NCBI RefSeq assembly: GCF_000389965.1
Contig: NC_021191.1
Span: forward strand, 7,813,501-7,877,500
Direction of reading: 5' to 3'
DNA: 64,000 nucleotides
From: Actinoplanes sp. N902-109
GTDB lineage: Bacteria > Actinomycetota > Actinomycetes > Mycobacteriales > Micromonosporaceae
Below are positions 49,722-61,068 of this stretch, one piece after another. Under the pieces are notes generated by a model. It had not been told where the DNA came from, did not search any database, and worked only from the letters and a program-made list of their open reading frames with translations. The position numbers and the translations under genes are program-made. Each line of letters starts with the position of its first letter. Within the stretch, counting starts at the first letter, position 1.

Positions 49722-50131
49722 TGGTCACTCCCGAGATCCGTGCGGTGCTCGACACCTCCGCCATCGAGTCCTACGCCGTCGGCCATGTCCATGTCGGCGA
49801 ACTGATCGCCGATCTGACCGACGGACGGATCTGTGCCGGCCTTCCGGCCGCCGCGCTCGCCGAGGCCTACAGCCGCCACACCGACGACCTCGCCCGAGCC
49901 CGGATCGATCTGCTGACCAAGCTCGACGGCACGATGGTTCTCGCGCTCGACGCCGCATCCGCTCCGCAGGTCGGCATGGTCTTCCCGCTCACCGGCGGCG
50001 ACATGGCACAGGCACAAGCCGTCGCCATCGCCCGCGAGCACTCCGCGATCTATCTGACAGTGGAACCCAAGCGCTCGGCCCACCTCGTGGACCCCGACGC
50101 CATCGTGTCCATCCCGGCCAAAGACGCGTAA
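49718..50131 (+). CDS. PIN-domain-like toxin of a VapBC-type pair
   Basis: A 137-residue protein starting at GTG 49718 (ATG 49721 is the alternative), with AAGGAGG seven bases upstream. AVLDTSAIESYA provides the first PIN aspartate, GELIADL and LAEAYSR possible acidic ligands, and GGDMAQAQAVAIAREH the later Asp. The usual IVT-x-D near the end is replaced by IYLTVEP, so the active site may be altered. VapC toxins are ribonucleases. Its 4-bp overlap with the antitoxin gene is typical. Confidence 0.65.
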   Translation: MMVTPEIRAVLDTSAIESYAVGHVHVGELIADLTDGRICAGLPAAALAEAYSRHTDDLARARIDLLTKLDGTMVLALDAASAPQVGMVFPLTGGDMAQAQAVAIAREHSAIYLTVEPKRSAHLVDPDAIVSIPAKDA

Positions 50132-50171
50132 TCCCGCTGACAAGAACCGCAGGGGCCTCCACAATGTCCGC

Positions 50172-50690
50172 GTGACGACAACCCCCTGGACCGCCCCTGC
50201 GGCACAACGAATCGAGGAGCCCCTGGTCGGGGCCGAGCGACCGATGCTCGAAGGCTGGCTCGACTGGCACCGGCAGACGTTGCTGGGCAAGTGCGCCGGG
50301 CTCACCGCCGGGCAGCTCGCCGTTGCGGCCGTTGAGCCGTCGAGTCTGACCCTGCTCGGGCTGCTCCGGCACATGTCGGCCGTCGAGCGGCTCTGGTTCC
50401 GGATTCGTGCGGGCGGGATGGACCTGCCCGATCTCTACGACTCGCTGCACGACGGTGACTTCAGTCTCGAGGATGCCGACGCCGAGCGCGACTACGCCGC
50501 CTACCTGGCCGAAGTGGAAGCCGCCCGCACCGCTGCCGCCGGACAACCGCTCGAGCACGAGTTCGTGACCTTCCGCGGCAACAGGATGAGCCTGCGCTGG
50601 GTCTATCTGCACATGATCGAGGAGTACGCCCGGCACAACGGCCATGCCGATCTGCTGCGCGAGCGCATCGACGGCGCCACCGGCTATTGA
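50172..50690 (+). CDS. DinB/DUF664 family protein
   Basis: A 172-residue four-helix-bundle protein. Metal-binding histidines are visible in LLRHMSAVERLWF and in EEYARHNGHADLLRE (H-x3-H), the DinB-like pattern. Such proteins include thiol (mycothiol or bacillithiol) S-transferases. GTG 50172 is the start. Its last 7 bp overlap the 3' end of the convergent HAD gene. Confidence 0.88.
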   Translation: MTTTPWTAPAAQRIEEPLVGAERPMLEGWLDWHRQTLLGKCAGLTAGQLAVAAVEPSSLTLLGLLRHMSAVERLWFRIRAGGMDLPDLYDSLHDGDFSLEDADAERDYAAYLAEVEAARTAAAGQPLEHEFVTFRGNRMSLRWVYLHMIEEYARHNGHADLLRERIDGATGY

Positions 50691-51301
50691 CCCAGACCCA
50701 GAGCTTTTCTGAGGTACGGAAGATCCTGCCCACCCGTCCACCGGAAGGCCAGCAGCTTCGCCGCGCGGGCTCCCCGTACCACCCGGTCGTCGTCATCGAC
50801 GAACAGCACCCACGGGGCTTGCAGGCCCACCGCCTGGCAGGCCCCCGCGAAGAACTCCGGGGCCGGCTTGTGGATCCGCAGCTCGGTCGAGCTGACGATC
50901 GCGTCGAACTCGTCGGTCAGCCCGAGCGCCGTGAGGTCGCCGCGCAGCCGGTCGGTGGCGTTGGTGGCCAGGCCGACCGGTCGTCCGGCGGCCCGGACCT
51001 CGCGGACGAACGCCAGCACCGCCGGGTCGACCTCGCCGCGGTGCTGCTGCCACTCGGCGACCGCCTTTTCCGCCACGTCGAAGTCGAGGGGCAAGCGCTT
51101 GGCGATCAGCCACATCCACTCGGCGTCGGTCATCTCGCCGGCGACGGCCGGGCGCAGCAGCTCCCAGTCGAACGCCGTCCGCATCAACGTGCCCGGCGCC
51201 AGCCCGTAGGACGACTCGACGCCGGCCGCGACCGACGGGTCCCAGCGACGCACCACGCCGTCGAGATCGATCAACAGGGCCTTGGCGGGTTGGCGCAGCA
51301 T
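50684..51301 (-). CDS. HAD superfamily hydrolase
   Basis: A 205-residue HAD phosphatase. Motif I is LLIDLDGVV (nucleophile Asp and acid/base Asp); motif II lies in VGLATNATD. Motif III lysine is in RIHKPAPEFF and motif IV in VLFVDDDDRV. The helical cap between motifs I and II is of the C1 type. The substrate is unknown. It lies 19 bp downstream of smc on the same strand and may be co-transcribed with it. Confidence 0.9.
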   Translation of the reverse strand: MLRQPAKALLIDLDGVVRRWDPSVAAGVESSYGLAPGTLMRTAFDWELLRPAVAGEMTDAEWMWLIAKRLPLDFDVAEKAVAEWQQHRGEVDPAVLAFVREVRAAGRPVGLATNATDRLRGDLTALGLTDEFDAIVSSTELRIHKPAPEFFAGACQAVGLQAPWVLFVDDDDRVVRGARAAKLLAFRWTGGQDLPYLRKALGLGQ

Positions 51302-51320
51302 TCCTCGAAGCCTACTGACC

Positions 51321-54902
<3,582 letters not shown>

Positions 54903-55693
54903 GGATCTCCGAGGGTCGGCGGTTTGCTCTGGCCAGCAGGTTACCCGCAGCCGCACGCCATGTCCGCGCACGGCGCGCAGCCGGATCCGTACCCGTCTCG
55001 GCTCTTTGTCCGTTTCTCTCGGGCGCCCTGCTCCTCGGGACACCCGCACAGCAATTGTGCCGGTGCGCACAGCAACACCGGTGGTGCGAAATTGGCATAC
55101 CGCATAAGCAAAAACCGGCATAGCGCCGCTGGGTTTCGAACCGCTTCCGCCGGGCAATATCCGCCGACAACTCCAGCTCGGCCAGCAACCAAGCTCCGGC
55201 CGAGCCCGACGAGCGGCGCCGAAAGCCCGTCGTCGAGAGCGGTTCCCGCGGGCAACGCGGGTTATCCCGCTCCCACTTCCGCGAAAGTCAGCCGACCGGG
55301 CAGGCCGACGCCCGCCCAGCTTCTCGAACCGCAGCCGACCGGCCCGCAGCCCGCGGAACGCCGGGCGGCACGGCAGCCGACGGAAGCTCCAGCACCATCG
55401 CCGGACGGGAGCCGCCCGGCATCAAGGCACCCACAGCAGCGGCACTGCACCTCCGCGCCGGGCAGCGAGGCCCAGGAGCCACCGGCGACAACAGCGCGGA
55501 GCCGGCCCGAGCCGCCGCCACTCCCCGGCACCACCGCCACGAGCAGGAAGGAAGGCGCCGCAAGCCGGATGGCACGACCGCCCCGAGCCCACAGGCAGGC
55601 AGGCCGATGCGGCCACAGCCCAGCGACCACGCACGGCATGGGAGGCGAAAGAAGGAGGCACAAACGGTGGCCGGATGGCCCGCCCGCGACGCC

Positions 55694-55809
55694 CAAGCTC
55701 AACACCGGCGGCAGCGGCGAACCACAACGGCCAAGCTCAACACAAGAAGGCGGCAGCCGACAGCGACAGCCAGCTCAACACAAGAGGGCGGCAGCCGACA
55801 GCGACAGCC
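55694..55809. repeat. 38-bp tandem repeat, two near-identical copies plus a degenerate third
   Basis: Units at 55734-55771 and 55772-55809 are identical except for one A/G change and begin AGCTCAACACAAG. A diverged unit of about 40 bp occupies 55694-55733. The array is in non-coding sequence. Confidence 0.85.
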
Positions 55810-55931
55810 AGACCCGACGGAAGGGGCAGCGGCCCGACCGCGACGGCCGGGTCCGATGCGATGGCGGCCGGCGGGCCGCCCGGTGCTCGAACACCGAGCG
55901 GGTGGCGGCCGGCGACGGCGGGCAAAAAGAT

Positions 55932-55967
55932 GCGCGCCGCCACGACAGGTGGAGGCGCGCCTTTTTT
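55932..55967. terminator. Bidirectional U-tract terminator
   Basis: GCGCGCC-G-CCAC and G(G)TGG-A-GGCGCGC form a stem; the plus strand follows with C plus six Ts, and the minus strand with AT-C-TTTTT. It is 58 bp past the stop of the leftward coiled-coil gene and is a rare canonical intrinsic terminator for this genome. Confidence 0.85.
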
Positions 55968-56025
55968 GGGTGGTGCGTTCGGGGTGCGAGGGGACGTGAA
56001 CGCCCGGTCCGGACGTTCGCGGAGG

Positions 56026-56220
56026 TCAGGTCAGAGCCGGCTCGGTCAGCCGGGCGAAATCGTCTGCTTCGGCCGCAGCGGCCTCGAGCCGATCGTTTTC
56101 CGCTCGCAAGCGGGTGACCTCGAACTCCAGGGCTTGCACCCGGGAACGCAGTCGGGTGACCTCGTCGAGCAGGCGCCGGTCGGGCGCCGCACCTACGTGG
56201 CCGTAGAGGGCCTTCGCCAT
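56026..56220 (-). CDS. Small coiled-coil protein
   Basis: A 64-residue protein starting ATG 56220 with AAGGAG six bases before it. It begins MAKALYGHVGAAPDRRLL, then has a heptad-like helix (EVTRLRSRVQALEFEVTRLRAENDRLEAA) and ends with an acidic tail DDFARLTEPALT. The MAKAL-x-GHVG start and leucine-heptad helix recur in short conserved actinobacterial proteins of unknown function. It is probably a dimer or a partner-binding helix. It has a strong terminator after it and an inverted repeat (GAGAC-N5-GTCTC at 56234-56248) in its leader. Confidence 0.85.
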   Translation of the reverse strand: MAKALYGHVGAAPDRRLLDEVTRLRSRVQALEFEVTRLRAENDRLEAAAAEADDFARLTEPALT

Positions 56221-57033
56221 GACTTCTCCTTGTGAGACACCGCGTCTCTTTGTAAAAGCGCTGCCGTAAAAGGCCGGCCAAACGCGCGCACAGTGGTAGG
56301 CACTCTTGCACCCACGGACACGCGTAGGCACAAAGATCTGCACTCAAGGGTGGAGCTGACGAGATGCAGATTTATCTACGCTCAGAACGTTGGACTGAGC
56401 ACAGATGGGCGCGACTGGCGACACTTCTATGGTGCGCCGGAGACCAAGCTCCGTCAAGCCGTGCGGCATCGCGCCGGGCCCAGCTCACAGTGAATCACGC
56501 CACCCTGGCACGCCGGCCCCACTTCGATCAAGCGCTTTCCTCCTTCCGACGCCGCAGTCGAACGCCAGTTGCCACGTTGCGCCAGGCCAGAGTCACGGTC
56601 TGGAGTAGTTGATCGAGGGCGATGCGGATCGCGCGGCCGAGTCGTGCATAGCGCGCGTGGACGGGCGGGATCCGATCCGGTGGGCGAGCTGTTTGAAGGC
56701 AGCCTTACGTCTTGCTTAGCCGTCTTCCCGCGTGTTCACCGGCTTGCCTACCGTCACTGCCGTCGATGTCGCTCGATGGCTGCGGATGCTGCCCGGGCGT
56801 CGGCGACGGGTGGCGCCGGGTGCCAGTGGCGGGGTACCCGGCCAACCCCGGCCAGGTGAGCGGAAAGCCGAGACGGCCGGGAAACCACGTCAAGCCGGGG
56901 AAACGGCAAGTACGGCAAAAAGCCCGCATAGGGGGTAACAACTGTCGCCTAGGTGACAGCCTCCCGGTCCTTCCCGTCGCTGCGTCGTTGCAGCCAACGT
57001 GATATCGCCCGATGCCGCCCGTGGTGCTGACCC
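56221..57033. other. Gene-free stretch between the coiled-coil and PelF-like genes (about 0.8 kb)
   Basis: No credible gene is seen. The first 250 bp are relatively AT-rich, carry the coiled-coil gene promoter (tandem CTTTTAC motifs on the minus strand) and several short inverted repeats (GAGAC/GTCTC at 56234-56248, GCTCAG/CTGAGC at 56380-56400). Around 56942-56959 lies an almost perfect palindrome upstream of the PelF-like gene. A frame at 56528-56700 reads plausibly on the minus strand but has poor third-position GC. Confidence 0.5.
56942..56959. promoter_or_regulatory. 18-bp near-palindrome upstream of the PelF-like gene
   Basis: CTGTCGCCTAGGTGACAG is symmetric except for one G-T pair. 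It lies 75 bp before the start of the rightward glycosyltransferase gene and could be a repressor site. Confidence 0.4.
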
Positions 57034-58515
57034 ATGCGCGTCTGCCTGATCACCGGGGGCGGCTATCCGTTCCGCCGTGACGCGCTGGGTGGCTGGTGCC
57101 GCGCGCTGGTCGACGGCCTCACCGAGTACCGGTTCGACCTGGTCACGGTGTGCGACCGGGAGCCGCCGCGCACCCCGGCCTACCGGCTGCCCGCGCATGT
57201 CGGCTCGGCGCGCGTCCATCCCCTGCCCGAGACGCACAAGGAGCCGCGCCGCGGGACGAGCTTCGGCGGCGAGGGAAACGCCCTGCTCTGCGACGGTTTG
57301 ATGCACCAGGACGACACGGCGTTCGCCCGCGGACTGGCGGCCCTGGCCATCGGCGCCGCCCCACCCCTGCCCACGGCGCCGCTCGCCGATCTGCTGCTGG
57401 AGGCGTGGCGGACGGCGCACGAACCCGCCGATGCGGACGGGCTGTCCCGGCTCAGCCCGCGTGATGCCCGGACGTCGGTCACGTTGCTGCGGCACGCGAC
57501 GCGGGCGTTGTCCGTACCGTTGCCGGAGAGCGACCTCGTGCATTGCGTGGGTGGTACGACTCCGCTGCTCACCGCCCTGGCCGGGCATTGGCGCACCGGG
57601 ACCCCGCTGCTGTTGACCGAGGCCAGGGCCCCGGTGGCGCGGTCGCGGCCGAACGAGGAGCGGCTCTCCCCCGCGGTGCGCACGGTGCTGCGCCGCTTCC
57701 GCCGGGCCGTCGCACGGACGGGGTACGCCGAAGCCGGCCTGATCGCACCGCTCAGCGAGTACCACCACGCCTGGGCGCTACGGCACGGGGCGGATCCGGG
57801 ACGGCTCGTGCCGGTTCCGGCGGGCGTGGACCCCGGCCGGTTCCCCGCCGTTGCCGAGACCCGGGACGCGCCCGCGATCGTGTGGGCGGGCAACGGCGGC
57901 CCGGAGAGCGGCCTGCCGCTGCTGCTGGCGGCGTTCACGCTGGTGCGGCGGGCCGTGCCGGAGACGGTGCTGCACCTGGTCGGGGTCACCGCCGCGGACG
58001 AGGATCATGCCGCCGGGCTGGTCGAGCGCAGCGGGCTGGGGCGGGCGGTCCGGCTGCACCCGCTGCCCGCCGACCCGCGGGACCGGTACGCCGCCGGCCA
58101 CCTCGTCGTGCACCTGCCCGGTCCGGCCGACCCGCCGTACCGCCTGGTCGAGGCCATGATGTCGGGCCGCGCGGTGGTGGGCGTCGAGGTCGGTCCGGTC
58201 GCCGAGACGCTGGGCGACACCGGCGTGGTGGTGCCCGGCCACGATCCCCGACCGCTCGCCGGCGCCTGCATCGCGCTGCTCGGTGCCCCCGCGCGGCGGC
58301 GGGCCCTGGGCGATGCGGCACGGCGCCGGGCGCTCGCCTGTTTCACCACCGACCGGGTCGTCAGCGCGTACGGCGCGCTCTACACCGACCTGGCCGCACC
58401 CCCGCCGGCCCCGTCCTACGAGCTGGCCCTGGCCGTTCCCGCACCACGTACCGCCGAGCCGGCCACGGTGCGCTGGCTGACCGCCGATCCCCAACCCGTC
58501 CGGAGGACGCCGTGA
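57034..58515 (+). CDS. PelF-like GT4 glycosyltransferase (DUF3492-type N-terminus)
   Basis: A 493-residue GT-B glycosyltransferase. The N-terminus RVCLITGGGYPFRRDALGGWCRALVDGL matches the DUF3492/PelF pattern (E/GG-x-YP...GG-x-x-W). Around residue 265 VPAGVDPGRFP starts the GT4 C-terminal domain, which contains RLVEAMMSGRAVVG, the E-x7-E-like donor-site region. PelF polymerises the cationic Pel exopolysaccharide from UDP-GalNAc in pseudomonads. No PelG, PelD or PelE partner is encoded nearby, so the product here is unknown. It is coupled to the next gene by a GTGA overlap. Confidence 0.8.
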   Translation: MRVCLITGGGYPFRRDALGGWCRALVDGLTEYRFDLVTVCDREPPRTPAYRLPAHVGSARVHPLPETHKEPRRGTSFGGEGNALLCDGLMHQDDTAFARGLAALAIGAAPPLPTAPLADLLLEAWRTAHEPADADGLSRLSPRDARTSVTLLRHATRALSVPLPESDLVHCVGGTTPLLTALAGHWRTGTPLLLTEARAPVARSRPNEERLSPAVRTVLRRFRRAVARTGYAEAGLIAPLSEYHHAWALRHGADPGRLVPVPAGVDPGRFPAVAETRDAPAIVWAGNGGPESGLPLLLAAFTLVRRAVPETVLHLVGVTAADEDHAAGLVERSGLGRAVRLHPLPADPRDRYAAGHLVVHLPGPADPPYRLVEAMMSGRAVVGVEVGPVAETLGDTGVVVPGHDPRPLAGACIALLGAPARRRALGDAARRRALACFTTDRVVSAYGALYTDLAAPPPAPSYELALAVPAPRTAEPATVRWLTADPQPVRRTP

Positions 58516-59081
58516 GGACCCTGTTCCCGCCGTACGCCCAGCCCGCACCCGGGCTCGCCGCCGACCCGGACACCTGGGTCGTGCAGGACCGTCCCGGCCG
58601 GCGCCGCTCGAAGCACCGCGTGCTGGGCCGCGTCGACCTGGACTGGGGCGGCCGCTCGCTGGCCGACGTGCTGGCCGACGTGGACGTGTGGCGCGAGGAC
58701 GGCGTCGAGGGGCTGTTCCTGGACCGGGCGCCGGCCGGGTCGGGCGGGGTGGGTCCGGTGGCGCTGACCGTCCGGCTGGCAGCCCGCCGTGGCCTGCACC
58801 GGGTCGTGCTCAACCCGGGGGTGCCGGCCCACCCGCGCTACCGCGACCTGGGGGTGCGGATCTGCGCCTTCGACGGGCCGTGGTCGGCGTACCAGGGCTG
58901 GGCCGGGGACGGCATCGAACCCGGCGACGGGCACCTCGTGCACAGCGTGCCCGCCGAGATGCTCACCGCCGCGCGCCGCCTGATGGGCCGGCGCGGAGCC
59001 GGTTTCGGGCTGGCCACCGACGCCGGCCCGCGGGTCAGCGCAGCGGCTTCCGCGGGCGCGGCTGGCAGCGCGGACAGCTGA
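58512..59081 (+). CDS. Spherulation-specific family 4 (spherulin-4)-like protein
   Basis: A 189-residue protein from GTG 58512. KHRVLGRVDLDWGGRSLADVLADVDVWREDGVEGLFLDRA is rendered here in parts: RVDLDWGGRS, VLADVDVW and VEGLFLDRAP. These match the Y/D-x-D-x-G-x-R, DI-x-x-W and GIF-x-D blocks of the spherulin-4 TIM-barrel family, and VVLNPGVPAHPRY is the family's NPG segment. The family is related to glycan-cleaving TIM barrels, including the PelA hydrolase domain. The last 16 residues (SAAASAGAAGSADS) are encoded antisense to mutM and are probably not native. It pairs with the PelF-like gene, suggesting a shared glycan substrate. Confidence 0.75.
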   Translation: MRTLFPPYAQPAPGLAADPDTWVVQDRPGRRRSKHRVLGRVDLDWGGRSLADVLADVDVWREDGVEGLFLDRAPAGSGGVGPVALTVRLAARRGLHRVVLNPGVPAHPRYRDLGVRICAFDGPWSAYQGWAGDGIEPGDGHLVHSVPAEMLTAARRLMGRRGAGFGLATDAGPRVSAAASAGAAGSADS

Positions 59082-59889
59082 ACGACGAGCGGTTCATGAA
59101 CTGCTCACGACGGATGGCCGTGCCGCACCGGTGGCACGGCTGCCCCTCCCGGCCGTAGGCGTTCAGCGAGCGGTCGAAGTAGCCGCTCTGCCCGTTGACG
59201 TTGACGTAGAGCGCGTCGAAGCTGGTGCCCCCGGCCTGGATTGCTTCACCCAGCACGTCGCGCACGTCGCCGAGCAGGCGCCGTACCGCCGGCTTGGTCA
59301 GGGCGTCCGTGGGCCGGGCACCGTGCAGCTCGGCCCGCCACAACGCCTCGTCGGCATAGATGTTGCCGACCCCGGAGATGAGCGTCTGGTCCAGCAGCGC
59401 CCGCTTGACCTCGGTGTGCTTGGCCCGCAGCGCGGTGACGAACCGCTCGTCGTCGAACAGCGGGTCCATCGGGTCGCGGGCGATGTGCGCGATCTCGTCG
59501 GGCAGGTCGGCGCCGCCCTCCGACACCGACAGGCCGCCGAACGTGCGCTGGTCGACGAAGCGCAGCTCGGGCCCGTCGTCGGCGAACAGCACCCGGACCC
59601 GCAGGTGGGTCTCGTCGGGCGCGTCGGCCGGCTGCATCAGCAGCTGACCGCTCATGCCCAGGTGGGCGATGATCGCGTCGCCGGAGTCGAGCGGCAGCCA
59701 CAGGTATTTGCCGCGGCGCGCGACATCGGTGATCGTGCGACCGGCGAGCACGGCGGCGAAGTGCACGTCGCCGGGCAGGTGCCGGCGGATCGCGCGGGGG
59801 TGACGCACCTCGACCGCCTCGATGCGGCGGCCGGAAACCCACTTGGCGAGACCTTGCCGGACGGTCTCGACCTCGGGCAGCTCGGGCAT
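59035..59889 (-). CDS. mutM: Formamidopyrimidine-DNA glycosylase
   Basis: A 284-residue Fpg/MutM that excises 8-oxoguanine and cleaves the abasic site. Mature Pro and Glu (MPELPEVETVR) carry the active site. LISGVGNIYADEALW holds the helix-two-turn-helix DNA contact, and the C-terminal zinc finger is C-x2-C...C-x2-C in CHRCGTAI and FSCPRCQ. It lies 9 bp after the membrane mannosyltransferase gene. Its last 47 bp overlap the 3' end of the convergent spherulin-4-like gene. Confidence 0.97.
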   Translation of the reverse strand: MPELPEVETVRQGLAKWVSGRRIEAVEVRHPRAIRRHLPGDVHFAAVLAGRTITDVARRGKYLWLPLDSGDAIIAHLGMSGQLLMQPADAPDETHLRVRVLFADDGPELRFVDQRTFGGLSVSEGGADLPDEIAHIARDPMDPLFDDERFVTALRAKHTEVKRALLDQTLISGVGNIYADEALWRAELHGARPTDALTKPAVRRLLGDVRDVLGEAIQAGGTSFDALYVNVNGQSGYFDRSLNAYGREGQPCHRCGTAIRREQFMNRSSFSCPRCQPRPRKPLR

Positions 59890-59898
59890 GACAGAACC

Positions 59899-61068
59899 TC
59901 AGATCGTGTACGGCCACACGGCGACGAGATACGCGCCGTACCAGAGCCCGAACGCCCCCCATGCGCAGATGGCGAGGATTGCGACCCGGGGGCGGGCCTT
60001 CGCCGCGGCGGCGACCGCGGGCAGCAGCGTCAACAGTACGGGCAGCAGCAGCCGGGGCTTGGAGTGGTAATAACCGGCCTGCCCGTACACCAGCACCATG
60101 GCCACCACGCCGTAGACCGCCAGCGGCAGCCAGGGCCGCCCGGCCAGTGCGACACCGGCGGCGGCCAGCGCGGCGAGCAGGACGAGGGCCACGCTCATCG
60201 GCACCCAGCCGTCACCCACGGACAGCGTCTGTCTGAGGAAGCTCAGCGTGCTGCTGCCGTAGTCGAACGAGGTGCCCCAGCCCGCCGTCTGGATCTTGAA
60301 CCAGGCGTCCGGCTCGCCCACCCGCCAGCCGACCCAGCCCAGATACGCGGGTACGCCGGCCAGCGCGACGGCCGCGGCCAGCAGGGGCGGCCACTTGCGC
60401 TCCCCGGCCCGCACGGCCAGGACCGCGGCGACGGCCAGGCCGACCGCCGCCGCGGCACCGGTCGGGCGGGTCAGCGCGCAGCCCAGGCCCAGCAGCCCGG
60501 CGGCCCACCACACCTTGCGGTGCGCGGCCACGAACATGCCGGCCACCAGGGCGAGGAACAGGCTTTCGGAGTACGCCATGGACAGCACCACCGACATCGG
60601 CGCGCTGCAGCAGATGGCCACCAGCGCCCAGCCCCCTCGCTTGCCGAACAGCGAGGTGCCCAGCAGGTGCAGCGCCACCGCCGCGCCGATCGAGGCGAGC
60701 CAGCTGACCGTGAGCGCGGCGCTGCCCGGGCTCAGCCCGAGCGCCGACAGCAGCCGGATCAGCATCGGGTAGAGCGGGAAGAAGGCCAGCTCGTTGCCCT
60801 CCAGGGCACCGGTCGGGCCGACCGTGTAGCCGTGCGGATAGCCCGCGGCCACCCGCTGGAACCAGCCGCCGTCCCAGATCAGCAAATTGCTGCGCAGGCC
60901 GGCCGGCTCGTCGGTGGCCCGGTCGAGCACCACCAGCAGCACGAGCTGGACGACCCGGGTGAGGGCCAGGATGCCCACCGCGACAGCCACGCCCGGCGAG
61001 CTGCCGGCCCGCTCCCAGAGGCGCTCGGCAGGGGACGTGACCTGGTGTTCCTCCGCCGTCATGCTCAC
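59899..61068 (-). CDS. PIG-V-like mannosyltransferase family membrane protein
   Basis: A 389-residue integral membrane protein with about 9-10 TM segments. LIWDGGWFQRVAAGYP and ELAFFPLYPMLIRLL resemble the W-D-x-x-W-Y/F...YP and AFFPLYP motifs of PIG-V/GT-C mannosyltransferases, and ALTRPTG is another shared motif. It is predicted to use a polyprenyl-phosphate sugar on the outer side of the membrane. The GTG start overlaps the rnc stop (GTGA); an ATG at 61062 is two codons later. Confidence 0.8.
   Translation of the reverse strand: MSMTAEEHQVTSPAERLWERAGSSPGVAVAVGILALTRVVQLVLLVVLDRATDEPAGLRSNLLIWDGGWFQRVAAGYPHGYTVGPTGALEGNELAFFPLYPMLIRLLSALGLSPGSAALTVSWLASIGAAVALHLLGTSLFGKRGGWALVAICCSAPMSVVLSMAYSESLFLALVAGMFVAAHRKVWWAAGLLGLGCALTRPTGAAAAVGLAVAAVLAVRAGERKWPPLLAAAVALAGVPAYLGWVGWRVGEPDAWFKIQTAGWGTSFDYGSSTLSFLRQTLSVGDGWVPMSVALVLLAALAAAGVALAGRPWLPLAVYGVVAMVLVYGQAGYYHSKPRLLLPVLLTLLPAVAAAAKARPRVAILAICAWGAFGLWYGAYLVAVWPYTI

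Larger units (their letters stand above)
54903..56025. other. Gene-free stretch upstream of smc (about 1.1 kb)
   Basis: No convincing gene is visible on either strand. The open frames are low-complexity (Ala/Arg/Pro/Gly) and lack recognisable domains or ribosome binding sites. The stretch contains the smc promoter region at its left end, a 38-bp tandem repeat near 55694-55809, and the terminator at 55932-55967. Acylphosphatase, often encoded between smc and mutM in actinobacteria, is not seen here. Confidence 0.6.

Noticed and set aside
56528..56700. A possible coding remnant on the minus strand (reading GRAIRIALDQLL...WRNVATGV)
   Set aside because: No start codon or ribosome binding site, an upstream in-frame stop, and only about two-thirds GC at third positions, far below the neighbouring genes.
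54903..57033. acyP (acylphosphatase) between smc and mutM
   Set aside because: Expected from synteny, but no GRVQGVGFR-like motif was found in any frame.
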